Below, in pieces: positions 8,931 through 17,617 of a DNA stretch of 64,000 bases. Position 1 is the first letter of the stretch, and every line of letters begins with the position of its first letter. The position numbers were made by a program, and so were the translations under genes. This DNA comes from Streptomyces sp. NBC_01294. GTDB lineage: Bacteria > Actinomycetota > Actinomycetes > Streptomycetales > Streptomycetaceae. The notes under the pieces were generated by a model that was not told where the DNA came from, did no database searches, and saw nothing but the letters and a program-made list of their open reading frames with translations. The DNA lies in assembly GCF_035917235.1 (NCBI RefSeq), contig NZ_CP108423.1, forward strand, positions 1,550,001 to 1,614,000, read 5' to 3'.

Positions 8931-8972
8931 CCTCCCCTCCCCTCCCCTCCCCTCCCCTCCCCTCCCCTCCCC
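8931..8972. repeat. CCCCT pentanucleotide tandem repeat
   Basis: About 8.4 perfect copies of a 5-nt unit (CCTCC/CCCCT register) lie between the peptidase stop and the TetR gene. The minus strand reads (GGGGA)n, with at least eight runs of four or more G, so it can form G-quadruplexes. It sits just upstream of the TetR promoter region. Confidence 0.95.
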
Positions 8973-9090
8973 AGGGAGGACATGTCCAGAAAGGTCCTGC
9001 GGTTACACGGCGTTGCTAGGCTCGGAGCGGGCAGATTTCGGGTGTCCGCGGCCCGGACCCCCTCACGACGCACACCGACGGGACCGCAGC

Positions 9091-9693
9091 ATGTCTCCTA
9101 AGCAACAACGCGGCGAGGCCACTGTCGACCTCCTCCTGACCACCGCGCTGCGGGTGTTCGCCGAGTCCGGTCAGCAGGGATTCACGGTGACCGCGGTCGT
9201 CTCGGCCAGCGGGGTCAGCCTCGGCAGCCTCTACCACCACTTCGGCAGCTTCGACGGCCTGGCCGCCGCGCTCTACATCCGGTGCATGGACATGCTGTGC
9301 GACGACATGGTCGCCGCCCTCACCCGCTGCCGTACCGCCCGCACCGGTGTGCGCTCGTGGGTGACCGCCTACCTGACCTTCACTCAGGAACACCGCGACG
9401 TCGCGCTGTTCCTGCACGCCTCCGCCTACTCCGGCTACCTCGTGGCCCACGCCGAGGAGATCGGCGCGGCCAAGGCGGAGAAGTTCGCGGCCATCATGGA
9501 CTGGCTGGGGGTGCGCATGGAGCGCGGCGAGATCGCCCTCCTCCCGGCCCCCGTCATCGAGGTCCTGGTGATGGGCCCCCTCGCCGAGGCCGCCCGCCGC
9601 TGGCTGTCCAGCACCTACGAGATCGACCTCTCCGAGGCGGCCCGCTACCTCCCCGACCACATCTGGCGCTCCCTGCGCCCCGAACCGGCCTGA
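9091..9693 (+). CDS. TetR/AcrR-family transcriptional regulator
   Basis: 200 residues from the ATG at 9091 ('MSPKQQRGEATVDLLLTTAL'). The N-terminal HTH is typical: 'ALRVFAESGQQGFTVTAVVSASGVSLGSLYHHFGSFDGL'-type spacing puts the recognition helix at about residues 35-52, with the signature 'LGSLYHHF'. The C-terminal ligand domain is all-helical. No ligand can be read from the sequence. The gene converges on the frameshifted FAD oxidoreductase (51 nt between stops) and follows the trypsin-like peptidase in the same direction. Either could be a target, but no operator is obvious. Confidence 0.92.
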   Translation: MSPKQQRGEATVDLLLTTALRVFAESGQQGFTVTAVVSASGVSLGSLYHHFGSFDGLAAALYIRCMDMLCDDMVAALTRCRTARTGVRSWVTAYLTFTQEHRDVALFLHASAYSGYLVAHAEEIGAAKAEKFAAIMDWLGVRMERGEIALLPAPVIEVLVMGPLAEAARRWLSSTYEIDLSEAARYLPDHIWRSLRPEPA

Positions 9694-9744
9694 CCCCGCC
9701 GCCCTGGTGCCTGGTGTCCCGCCTCCCTGGTGCCCCGGTGCCCC

Positions 9745-11161
9745 CTAACCCTGCGGGGTCCGGAGCTGCGGCGGGCTGTGGTGGGGCGGGTAGGCGGTGG
9801 CCGTCGGGGCCGTCGGCAGGCGCCACTTGGACAGGACCCGGACCACTGTGGACGGGCCGAGCAGGGCGTTCGGCGAGGTGGACAGCGACAGCACCCCGAA
9901 GAACCGGCGGGAGATCGCCGGGTCGGTGTTGGCGCCCACCATCACCCGTGACATGTAGCGCTGCAGGAACCGGGTGGCCCGGTCCGGCGGCGGGCCGTCC
10001 GTCTCCGCGTACCGCATGTCCTCGCTGGTGGCGATCTGCCAGGCCACCTCCGCGGTGGCCACCGTCCTGCGCTGGATGCGGCGGGCAGCCGCGGGGACGT
10101 TCCGCGGCTCCAGGTCGCGGATCTCCTTGCGCAGGGCGTCCGCCGCCAGCGCCGCCACCGTCATCCCGTGCCCGTACACCGGGTTGAACCGGCAGGCCGC
10201 GTCGCCGAGCACCACGAAGCCCGCGGGCCAGCGGTCCATGCGCTCGTAGTGGCGCCATTCGTTCGCGGTGGAGCGGAAGCCGGTGGCGGAGGTGAGGGGC
10301 GTCGCCTCGCGGAGGGCGTCGTAGAGCGCGGGGCTGCGCAGACTGCGGGCGAAGTCGAGGAAGTCCTCGTCCTTGGTGGGTGGGGCGTGCTCGCCGTTGC
10401 CGATGAGCGTCACCAGCCACCGGCCGCCGTCCTGGGGTACGAGCACCGCCCCGCGCGGGACGTCCGGGCGGCCCTGCACGTACATGCCCTGCCAGCGGCG
10501 CGCCGGATCGGGCGGAATCTCGTAGTGGCGGCTGGAGTATCCGAGACCGGAGTCGTATCGGGTGACCGCCGGCGCCCGATGGCCGAGGGCCGCGAGCCAG
10601 GCCGGGGCCTTGGAGGTCCGGCCCGTCGCGTCGATCACGAACCGCGCGGCCAGCGGGTCACCGTCGCGGAACTCCACGCCGGTCACCGAGCGGCCGTCCG
10701 GCCCGCCGACGAGTCCCGTGGCCGGGCTGCCGGAGCGGAGCCGGATCCGCTCGTGCCGCAGGACCTCCCGGCGTACGGTCCAGTCGAGCAGCTCCCGGCT
10801 CGCCAGCAGCACCTTCTCGCCCGGCACCTGGTGGAACCAGTCGGCGGGGCTCAGCCAGAGGAAGTCCCCGGGGGTGTCCCAGCAGCAGGGCCCCGCCGGC
10901 CAGCAGCCGGTCCGTGACCCCGGGCAGCAGTTCCTCGATCAGCGCCACGCCCCGCGACCACAGCACGTGCACGTGCCGGGACTGCGGGAGCCCCGGGCGG
11001 AAGGCGGGGGCGTCCCCGGGCAGTTCGTCCCGTTCGACGAGGGTCACGCGCGCGAACCGGTCGGCGAGCACCCGCGCCGCCAACAGCCCGGCCACGCCCG
11101 CCCCGAGGACCACCGCGTGGTCGTGGGCTTCTGGGTGGTTGTCCTGATCGTCGTCACTCAT
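9745..11161 (-). pseudogene. FAD-dependent oxidoreductase, frameshifted
   Basis: The N-terminal half is read from the ATG at 11161: 'HAVVLGAGVAGLLAARVLADRF' contains the Rossmann GxGxxG for FAD. That frame loses homology after 'LLAGGALLL'. The expected continuation 'DTPGDFLWLSPADWFHQVPG' is in the next frame and runs on to the stop at 9745, including the second FAD signature 'GFVVLGDAACRFNPVYGHGM'. One extra G in the coding strand within the C run at about 10878-10880 explains the break. Restored, the protein would be about 470 residues, the usual length for this monooxygenase-like family. It is either a real pseudogene, a phase-variable homopolymer, or a sequencing error. The substrate is unknown. 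Confidence 0.8.
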
Positions 11162-11523
11162 GCCGCCGAGTCTCCAGCGCAGGGGGGCGCCCGGGTCAGG
11201 CCCGAGCCGGGGCGCCCGGAGGCGACCCGGGGGCGGACGGACTCATACCAGGGGCGCCCGCGCACATCCGGACCCTCGGCCGCCCCGTGGGCACCACACC
11301 ACCCCGCACACATTCCACGCCACACCACCCCCGGCCGATCGACTCCCGACGCCCGACGCCCGACGCCCGAGGCCCGAGGCCCGAGGCCCGAGGCCCGACC
11401 AGGTGCCGGACACGCGCCCCGGGCGATCACGCACGGCGGCGGCCGCGTCCCACACGGCGGGGCCGTGCCGCTGCTGTGACCGATCCCGGCGTTCGCTCCG
11501 GCGGCGGGTGGGATCCTGAACGG
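11162..11523. other. Divergent intergenic region with heptanucleotide repeat
   Basis: This 362-nt gap separates the minus-strand FAD oxidoreductase from the plus-strand gene at 11524. I see no convincing gene in it; all frames are Pro/Arg-rich low complexity. It holds the 7-nt tandem repeat at 11345-11400 and should carry both promoters, neither of which I can place confidently. Confidence 0.6.
11345..11400. repeat. Heptanucleotide tandem repeat (CCCGACG/CCCGAGG)
   Basis: Eight contiguous 7-nt units: three CCCGACG, four CCCGAGG and a final CCCGACC. The array is otherwise perfect, so copy number could vary by slippage. It lies between divergent genes, about 120 nt upstream of the start at 11524. 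Confidence 0.95.
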
Positions 11524-12312
11524 ATGAACGAGACATCCGCTGCTCGGGCGACCGCCCGGTGGCCGCTGGCCGCGGCCGGGGAAACCGATTGGCTGCGCGA
11601 GCTGGCCGACGACGACGGGCTCACCGGCTTCATGCCGCCGGCACTGCCCGACGCCGCCTGGGTGCTCCACTCCATGTACGAACACGAACTCGGGCCGACC
11701 GGCATGTCGTACACCGCGTACGAACGGGCCGTGCTGAATGGCGGCGGGCCCGAGATCATCCCGGGCCTCGACCCCGCGGACGTGTTCGGGGGCACGCCGG
11801 GCGAGCCCCGCGGCCCCCGTTGGCGCCGGCTGCGCTGGGCGGAACTCTCGCGGCGGACCGGTGATCCCGTGGCGCCCGAGGGGCGGCTGCCCTGCTACCG
11901 CTCCTTCCCCTCGCTCCGGGAGCCGAGCGGCTGGCCGGTCGGCATCACGGGGCCGTCCGAGGGCCGTCTGGACCGGACCGACTGGAACCGCCTGGTCGAC
12001 ATCCTCGCCGAGCACAGCCCGCAGGGTGCGGAGTCCCGCTGCCTGGCCTACTACAACCCGCTGGTGCAGAGGGCCGAGGACTTCGGCAACCTGCACGTCC
12101 GGGCCGGCGCGCTCGCGGACGCCAAGGCGTTGTACGACCACCCCGAGGAGGACGGGTGGACCCCGTCCAACCTCTGGGCCCAGGACCGCTCCTGGGTCAT
12201 CTGCACGGACCACGACCTCTGGGCCACCAAGGTCGCGGGCCCTGCCCCGCTCGTCGAGGCCCTCCTCAACGACACGGACATCGAGGCGCTACGACTCCCC
12301 TGGGCCCCTTGA
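11524..12312 (+). CDS. Conserved hypothetical protein
   Basis: 262 residues from the ATG at 11524 ('MNETSAARATARWPLAAAGE'), preceded by a G-rich ribosome-site-like stretch. Composition and codon bias are normal for the genome, and the sequence is rich in Trp and aromatic residues ('WRRLRWAELSRRTG', 'DRTDWNRLVDILAEHSP', 'EDGWTPSNLWAQDRSWVICTD'). No signal peptide or membrane segment is visible. I do not recognise the family. The globular character suggests a cytosolic binding protein. It is followed by the MerR-type promoter of the next operon, so it is probably a separate transcription unit. Confidence 0.75.
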   Translation: MNETSAARATARWPLAAAGETDWLRELADDDGLTGFMPPALPDAAWVLHSMYEHELGPTGMSYTAYERAVLNGGGPEIIPGLDPADVFGGTPGEPRGPRWRRLRWAELSRRTGDPVAPEGRLPCYRSFPSLREPSGWPVGITGPSEGRLDRTDWNRLVDILAEHSPQGAESRCLAYYNPLVQRAEDFGNLHVRAGALADAKALYDHPEEDGWTPSNLWAQDRSWVICTDHDLWATKVAGPAPLVEALLNDTDIEALRLPWAP

Positions 12313-12341
12313 TCCCGACCGGTCGCGCAGCGGGGGCCTGT

Positions 12342-12372
12342 TTGACCTTGACACGGTGACAGGGTTTTCACT
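12342..12372 (+). promoter_or_regulatory. MerR-type promoter/operator with 19-bp spacer
   Basis: The -35 element TTGACC (12342-12347) and -10 element TTCACT (12367-12372) are separated by 19 bp, the over-long spacer that MerR-family activators correct. The spacer holds an imperfect dyad, CCTTGACAC (12346-12354) against GTGACAGGG (12356-12364), 7 of 9 positions complementary. AGGAGGT at 12381 and the ATG at 12395 follow. This implies autoregulation of the HEAT/MerR operon. Confidence 0.8.
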
Positions 12373-12394
12373 GCTGGCCCAGGAGGTGGTCTCG

Positions 12395-13066
12395 ATGACG
12401 GTCGAGAGACAGGACACGGATGCGGTACCAGCGCTCCAGGGGCTGGAAGACGGTAGGTCGTCCGTGCGGCTGCGGGCTGCTCTGGCGGTCGGCACGGCGC
12501 CTGACCCGCGCTTCGTCGACAAGCTCGTCGAGCGGTGCGCGATCGAGCCCGAGTTCTTCGTCCGGGACAGCCTGACCTGGGCGCTCACCCGGCACCCGGT
12601 GTCCGTGACGCTCCCCGCGCTGATCCGCGAAGTCCGCTCGGAGTGTGCGCAGGCGCGGAGCCAGGCGCTGCACACGCTGTCCAAGATCGGGGACCGGCAG
12701 GCGTGGCCGGCGATCACTCGGGCGCTGTTGTCCGACGCCGACGACGAGGTGGCGCGCAGCGCCTGGCGGACCGCGGTCGTGCTCGTACCGGAAGGCGAGG
12801 AGTCCGCGTTGGCCGCGGTGCTGGCGACGCAGCTCGGGCGCGGTGAGCGGGAGACGCAGCTGAGTCTCAGCCGGGCCCTGGTCGCGCTGGGGGAAGTGAT
12901 CGTGCCGGCGCTGCGTGCTGCGACCACGGCCCCTGATCCGGGCGTGCGAGCGCACGCGCTCGCCACAGAACGGCTGCTGCGCGAGCCGGACGCCGGATTC
13001 GAGTTCGCGATCGAGGAGGCCAAGCGCGTCGTGGCCCTCGGCGGGTCCGGCCGAGAGGGACGATAG
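12395..13066 (+). CDS. HEAT-repeat protein
   Basis: 223 residues beginning 'MTVERQDTDAVPALQGLE', after an excellent AGGAGGT site. It consists of successive helical pairs of HEAT/PBS-lyase type: 'SSVRLRAALAVGT', 'FVRDSLTWALTRHP', 'AQARSQALHTLSKIGD', 'DEVARSAWRTAVVL', 'PGVRAHALATERLL'. Such repeats bind proteins or nucleic acid; no catalytic motif is seen. The MerR-HEAT gene starts 3 nt after the stop, and both sit behind the MerR-type promoter. The shared repeat fold in both products suggests that they interact or sense the same signal, which is inference. Confidence 0.88.
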   Translation: MTVERQDTDAVPALQGLEDGRSSVRLRAALAVGTAPDPRFVDKLVERCAIEPEFFVRDSLTWALTRHPVSVTLPALIREVRSECAQARSQALHTLSKIGDRQAWPAITRALLSDADDEVARSAWRTAVVLVPEGEESALAAVLATQLGRGERETQLSLSRALVALGEVIVPALRAATTAPDPGVRAHALATERLLREPDAGFEFAIEEAKRVVALGGSGREGR

Positions 13067-13069
13067 GAC

Positions 13070-14074
13070 GTGTTGATCGGTGAGGTGGCACGACGGTCCG
13101 GCGTCAGTGCCCGCATGCTCCGGCACTACGAGTCGCTCGGCCTGGTGCGGCCTTCGGGTCGTACGGGCTCCGGCTATCGGGAGTACTCCAAGGAGGACAT
13201 CCGGCGGATCTTCCACATCGAGAGCCTGCGGTCGCTGGGGCTGTCGCTGCGCGAGATCGGGCGCGCGCTCGACGATCCCGGCTTCACGCCCTCGGCGCTC
13301 GTCGGCGACCTCGTCCGTCAGACGCGCGAACGCATCGCGGCCGAGACGGAACTGCTCACACGGCTCCGCCGGATCGATGCCGCGGAGCCCTCGGGCTGGG
13401 AGGACGTCCTCCACGTCGTCGCGCTCCTCCAGGCACTGGGGTCGCAGAGCGCCGACGCGCGCCAGCGCGCGGCCCTTTCCTCGGTCGGCGAGGTTCCGGT
13501 ACCGGTGGAGGCCTTGGTCGAGGCGGCGCTGAGCGAGACGGAGCCGAACGTCGCCGGAGCCCTTCGGTGGGCGCTGGCCCGATCGGGCGACGGCGTCCCC
13601 GCACTGCTGGCGGACGGCCTCGGCTCACCGGTTGCCGCGGTGCGGAAACGTGCCGTTCGATCCCTCGCCGCGATGCCCGGCGGCGAGGCCACCGCGCAGC
13701 TGCGGCAGGCCCTCGCCCACCCCGACCCGGTGGTCCGCGGGTACGCGGCTCTGGCGCTCGGGACGCGTGGAGTGGCCGATGCGGTCCCGACGCTCGTCGA
13801 CATGATCGTGGAAGGAAGGAACGACGTCGATGCAGCCGATGCCCTGAGCGTGCTGGCGAGCGACACCGCGACCGCGGATCGGATCGCGACGAGGCTCGTC
13901 GACCGCCTCGCCCACCCCACCGCCGAAGCCCCTGCACGCGGACGGCTGACCCAAGCCCTGGCGGCCGTCCCCGGGCCGACGGCGTCACGCGCCCTCGCGG
14001 AGCTGTCGCATGACGACGACCGTGCCGTGTCCCTGACTGCGGCGTACCTACTCCGGCTACGCGACGCACGGTGA
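13070..14074 (+). CDS. MerR-family regulator fused to HEAT repeats
   Basis: 334 residues. The N-terminal winged HTH is classical MerR: 'LIGEVARRSGVSARMLRHYESLGLVRPSG' and 'GYREYSKEDIRRIFHIESLRSLGLSL', followed by the dimerisation coiled coil to about residue 115. Instead of a short metal- or drug-binding tail, the C-terminal ~200 residues are HEAT-type repeats ('AAVRKRAVRSLAAMPG', 'PVVRGYAALALGTRG', 'RAVSLTAAYLLRLRD'). The start is GTG at 13070 or TTG at 13073. The gene is coupled to the upstream HEAT gene (3 nt) and lies downstream of a MerR-type promoter, which it probably controls. The signal is unknown. Confidence 0.9.
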   Translation: MLIGEVARRSGVSARMLRHYESLGLVRPSGRTGSGYREYSKEDIRRIFHIESLRSLGLSLREIGRALDDPGFTPSALVGDLVRQTRERIAAETELLTRLRRIDAAEPSGWEDVLHVVALLQALGSQSADARQRAALSSVGEVPVPVEALVEAALSETEPNVAGALRWALARSGDGVPALLADGLGSPVAAVRKRAVRSLAAMPGGEATAQLRQALAHPDPVVRGYAALALGTRGVADAVPTLVDMIVEGRNDVDAADALSVLASDTATADRIATRLVDRLAHPTAEAPARGRLTQALAAVPGPTASRALAELSHDDDRAVSLTAAYLLRLRDAR

Positions 14075-14694
14075 CAGCTCCCCCCTGGAATGCCGCGCAC
14101 CTGCCCGCGCCTGGGAGCACCTGTTTCAGATCCGCACCCTGGCTGCCTACGATCCGTCCGTACAAGGCGAATTCGTCTACCCCGAACCCTTCGGCAGCAT
14201 CTGACCTGATGCGGTGGCGAGGTGGGTCCGGCCTGGCGCGGTGATCCCAACGACAGGGCCCGGCCCGCCGAGGAGTTCCCTGATCGAGCCGGTGATGACG
14301 TTGTGCAGCCGACGGCCGAGGTTGCCGTCCATGTGCGCAAGGCCGCTGTTGCGGTGCCCCCTGCGGCTCTCGTCCAGACGGATGTGCTCCGGGCCAGGCT
14401 GCCCGTCGCCGAGGTCCTGGGGCCGGCCACCCTCGCCTACTTGTCCAGCCCGGATTTCCGTCCCATGTCCGCGGACCGGACGGTGACGCGCGTGCCCGCG
14501 GAGCACCCGGGCCTGCATGCGGCTCGACGGCGGAGGCGTATCCGGAGGGTGAACAGGCGTACGTGGGTGCGGGCATGAAGGTGCCGGGATCCGGGTGGAG
14601 CCGTCCCGAAGGCCAGGACGCGTCCGGTCGATCACGCGACTGGTCCCGCAGCCGTCGGACAGGACGTCTCTCCTTCGTTCCTACGCCCGAGACG
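14075..14694. other. Gene-poor stretch with possible coding remnants
   Basis: No intact gene is supportable in these 620 nt. Two fragments look protein-like. One is a plus-strand run ending at the stop at 14202-14204 ('AWEHLFQIRTLAAYDP', 'GEFVYPEPFGSI') with no start. The other is a plus-strand frame around 14222-14480 ('VHVRKAAVAVPPAALVQTDV', 'RARLPVAEVLGPATLAYLSS') with normal codon bias but no clear ribosome site or family. I read the stretch as decayed sequence between the MerR operon and the convergent amidohydrolase. Confidence 0.4.
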
Positions 14695-15960
14695 TCATGT
14701 CCCCGGCCGTACGCACGGGACGGCGTCGGGCAGGGGTCCGGCTTGCAGGGCCGCGGCGGCGTGGAGGGCGGCTCCTGTGGCCAGGGCGTTCTCGTCGAAG
14801 ACGACACGGTTGGAATGGATGTCGGGGGCCCCGGCGGGTGGGGTGCCGGGCGGGCGGGCCCCGAGGAAGGCCATCGCGCCCGGGACTCGCTGCAGGACGT
14901 AGGAGAAGTCCTCGGCGCCCATGAACGGTGCGGGCAGGTGGTGGACCCGGTCGGGCCCGAGGAGGGTGACCGCGGTGTCGTGCAGGGCCGCTGTGCGGGC
15001 GGGGTCGTTGACCACGGGCGGGTAGCCCTCGGTCAGGGTGACGTCGGCGTGCGCGCCGTGAGCAGCGGCGATGTGGTGGGCGATGCGGGTGATGCCGTCG
15101 CGCACCAGTTGCCGGGTGTCGGGAGAGAGGGTGCGGAAGGTGCCGCGGATCTCGGCGGTCTCGGGGATGACGTTGGCCGTCGTGCCCGCGTGGATCGAGG
15201 CGACGGTGACCACGGCCGGATCGAAGACGTCGACGGTCCGCGTGACCATGGACTGCAGGGCCTGGACGATCTCGCAGGCGACGGGGACGGGGTCGAGGGC
15301 CCGGTGCGGTGCCGAGGCGTGTCCGCCGCGGCCGCGTACGGTCACGTGCAGCCCGTCGGAGGCGGCGAAGGTGGGGCCCGGCCGCAGGTGCAGGGTGCCG
15401 CTCTCGAAGCGCGTGGTGATGTGCAGGGCGAACGCGGCCGCCACGCCACTGCCGTCGGCGGTCTCCAGCACCCCCTCGTCGATCATCTGCCGGGCGCCGC
15501 CCCCGGATTCCTCCGCGGGCTGGAACATGAAGACGACGCGGCCGGCCAGCAACGGGCGGCGGGCCGCGAGCAGCCGGGCGGCCCCGACCAGCATGGCCGT
15601 GTGGGTGTCGTGTCCGCAGGCGTGCATGGAGCCCGGCACCTGGGAGGCGAAGTCCAGACCGGTCTCCTCGTCCAGGGGCAGCGCGTCCATGTCGGCGCGC
15701 AGCAGGACCGTGGGGCCGGGCAGGGCGCCTTCGAGGGTGGCGGTGACCGAACTCAGACGGGAGCCGGTCGCCAGGTCCAGCCCCAGCCCGCCCAGCGCCT
15801 CCAGGACCGCCTGCTGGGTGCGGGGCAGGTGCGTGCCCCTCTCGGGGAAGCGGTGGATGCTGCGGCGCAGTGCCACGATGCCGGGCAGGGCGGCGCGCGC
15901 CTCGGCGAGCAGCCCCGCGAAGGCGCCCCGGGGCGGGGTGTCACTGCCGGCCGCCGTCAC
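14695..15960 (-). CDS. M20-family amidohydrolase/peptidase
   Basis: 421 residues from GTG at 15960, preceded by GAGGTGG. Metal-ligand motifs of M20 amidohydrolases (hippurate/N-acyl-amino-acid hydrolase type) are present: 'LRADMDALPLDE', 'SMHACGHDTHTAML' (metal His/Asp), 'FMFQPAEESGGGA' (catalytic Glu pair) and a terminal 'APFMGAEDFSYVLQ'. The dimerisation (lid) domain lies at about 190-310 ('VRGRGGHASAPH'). It should hydrolyse an amide such as an N-acyl amino acid in the cytosol; no signal peptide is seen. The substrate cannot be read from the sequence. The VOC gene lies upstream in the same direction with 132 nt between them. Confidence 0.93.
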   Translation of the reverse strand: MTAAGSDTPPRGAFAGLLAEARAALPGIVALRRSIHRFPERGTHLPRTQQAVLEALGGLGLDLATGSRLSSVTATLEGALPGPTVLLRADMDALPLDEETGLDFASQVPGSMHACGHDTHTAMLVGAARLLAARRPLLAGRVVFMFQPAEESGGGARQMIDEGVLETADGSGVAAAFALHITTRFESGTLHLRPGPTFAASDGLHVTVRGRGGHASAPHRALDPVPVACEIVQALQSMVTRTVDVFDPAVVTVASIHAGTTANVIPETAEIRGTFRTLSPDTRQLVRDGITRIAHHIAAAHGAHADVTLTEGYPPVVNDPARTAALHDTAVTLLGPDRVHHLPAPFMGAEDFSYVLQRVPGAMAFLGARPPGTPPAGAPDIHSNRVVFDENALATGAALHAAAALQAGPLPDAVPCVRPGT

Positions 15961-16092
15961 CGTGCCACCTCTGCCGTGCGCTCTGCCGGCGCGGGCGTGC
16001 TCGCGTACGGGGGCCGGCAGGTGCCCGGCTCGGCGGGGCTGCCGGCCGGTGGAGCACTGCGCACGGCGTCTCCTCCATGAGTCGGGCCTCGA

Positions 16093-16533
16093 TCAGTTCG
16101 CCGCACCGCCGAAGTCGGGCAGGGTGACCGAGCCGTCTGCGGCAAGGGTGAATCCCGGGTTGTACGCGACTTCCCAGCAATGGCCGTCCGGGTCCGCGAA
16201 AGCGCTGGAGTAGAACCCGATCGCATTGACGGCCGCGGGCTTGGTGATGGTGCCGCCTGCCCGTCGTACGGCGGCGAGCAGCTCGTCCACCTCGGCCTCG
16301 GAGCGGACGTTGTGGGACAGGGCGATCCCGCCGAACCCGGCTGCCGGTCCGGGCTCCACGCCGCAGTCGCGGGCCAGCTTGTCCCGATCCCACAGCACCA
16401 GCGCGAGCCCGCCGGCCTGGAAGAAGACCGTCTCCTCGACCTCCTGGCCCCGCCAGCCCAGGGCCTCGTAGAAGCCCTTGGCGCGTGCGAGATCGGAAAC
16501 GCCCAGAGTGACCAGGGTGATGCGCTGTTCCAT
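16093..16533 (-). CDS. VOC-family (glyoxalase/bleomycin-resistance fold) protein
   Basis: 146 residues from the ATG at 16533. The paired beta-alpha-beta-beta-beta modules of the vicinal-oxygen-chelate fold are clear: 'TLVTLGVSDLARAKGFYEAL' at the N-terminus and 'GFYSSAFADPDGHCWEVAYN' at the C-terminus, the latter carrying the usual DPDGxxWE metal-ligand signature. Members act as glyoxalases, dioxygenases or drug-binding proteins; nothing here decides between them. It is transcribed toward the M20 amidohydrolase. Confidence 0.92.
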   Translation of the reverse strand: MEQRITLVTLGVSDLARAKGFYEALGWRGQEVEETVFFQAGGLALVLWDRDKLARDCGVEPGPAAGFGGIALSHNVRSEAEVDELLAAVRRAGGTITKPAAVNAIGFYSSAFADPDGHCWEVAYNPGFTLAADGSVTLPDFGGAAN

Positions 16534-16636
16534 GCGTTCACGCTAGAACGCCGGGCGGGACGGCGGCCGCCGACGCACCGCCGACCCGCACGACGTATCT
16601 CCCGAGCTTGACCGACCGGCCGACCGGCCGACCGGC

Positions 16637-17617
16637 TCAGCGCGGCAGGGATCCGTACGAGACTCCCGTGAGCTTCTCGGAGGCGGCCCAGAGCCGTTCG
16701 CCGGACGTGTCGTCGAGGGTCCACTTCGCCCGCCAGGACCGCACCGGCGTTCCGCGCCAGCCGAACCGGGGGCCGATGAACGCGTCCGGCCCGACCCCGG
16801 GCGCGGTGGCCGCGTAGAGGGTGGGCAGCGCGCCCGCGGAGGTGGGCTGGGCGACGACCGCGTTGCCGAACGCCGCCACGCGCGAGTTGAGGGTGGGGCC
16901 CTCCAGGGTCGACGCTCCGGCGTGCAGGTTGCTGGAGGCGTAGCCGGGGTGGGCCGCGGCGGCGGTGATCGTGGAGCCCGCGGCGGTGAAGCGGCGGGAC
17001 AGTTCGTGCGTGAAGAGCAGGTTGGCGGCCTTGGAGCGGCCGTAGGCGGCCCAGCGGCGGTAGCCGTGCTCGCCGTCGAGGCCCCCGAGTCTGTCGAGGC
17101 CGCCGCCACCGCTGTGGCCGAGGCCGCCGTCGGCGAAGCCCGCCTTCCCGAGGACGTGGAAGCCGCTGGAGACGTTGACGATCCGGGCCCCGGGGGCGGC
17201 CGCCCGCAGCCTCGGGAGCAGCAGGCCGGTCAGGGCGAAGTGCCCGAGGTGGTTGACCCCGAACTGCGTCTCGAACCCGTCGGCGGTCCGCCCGTACGGG
17301 AGCGCCATCACGCCGGCGTTGTTGATCAGCAGGTCCAGCGAGGCGCGCCGGCTGCCGTACGCGGTGGCGAACTCCCGTACGGAGGCCAGGTCGGCCAGGT
17401 CCAGCGGTACGAACTCCACCTCCGCGTCCGGCACTTCCGCGCGCAGCCGGATGACGGCGGCCCGGCCGCGCGCCGCGCTGCGGCAGGCCAGCACGACCTG
17501 GGCGCCGCGCCGGGCGAGTTCCCGGGCGGTGACGTAGCCGATCCCGCTGTTGGCCCCGGTCACGACGGCGGTCCGGCCGCGCTGGTCGGGGATGTTCACG
17601 GCGTTCCAGCCGGGCAT
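16637..17617 (-). CDS. Short-chain dehydrogenase/reductase (SDR)
   Basis: 326 residues from the ATG at 17617, with GAGGGA upstream; the in-frame extension beyond 17617 is Arg/Gly-rich and not homologous. The Rossmann motif 'VVTGANSGIGYVTARELA' (TGxxxGIG), 'LLINNAGVM' (NNAG) and the active site 'RIVNVSSGFH' with 'YGRSKAANLLF' (YxxxK) are intact. The pattern is that of the retinol-dehydrogenase/protochlorophyllide-reductase-like SDRs common in actinobacteria. It is NAD(P)-dependent and probably cytosolic; the substrate is unknown. It is divergent from cobL (about 265 nt apart). Confidence 0.92.
   Translation of the reverse strand: MPGWNAVNIPDQRGRTAVVTGANSGIGYVTARELARRGAQVVLACRSAARGRAAVIRLRAEVPDAEVEFVPLDLADLASVREFATAYGSRRASLDLLINNAGVMALPYGRTADGFETQFGVNHLGHFALTGLLLPRLRAAAPGARIVNVSSGFHVLGKAGFADGGLGHSGGGGLDRLGGLDGEHGYRRWAAYGRSKAANLLFTHELSRRFTAAGSTITAAAAHPGYASSNLHAGASTLEGPTLNSRVAAFGNAVVAQPTSAGALPTLYAATAPGVGPDAFIGPRFGWRGTPVRSWRAKWTLDDTSGERLWAASEKLTGVSYGSLPR

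Noticed and set aside
14177..14635. 152-residue minus-strand ORF
   Set aside because: N-terminal half is Pro/Arg low complexity and no family is recognisable; codon bias is better in the opposite strand.
15943..16079. 39-codon minus-strand ORF 'MEETPCAVLHRP...' between the VOC and M20 genes
   Set aside because: Pro/Arg-rich, overlaps the M20 start, and has no clear ribosome site or conservation signal.
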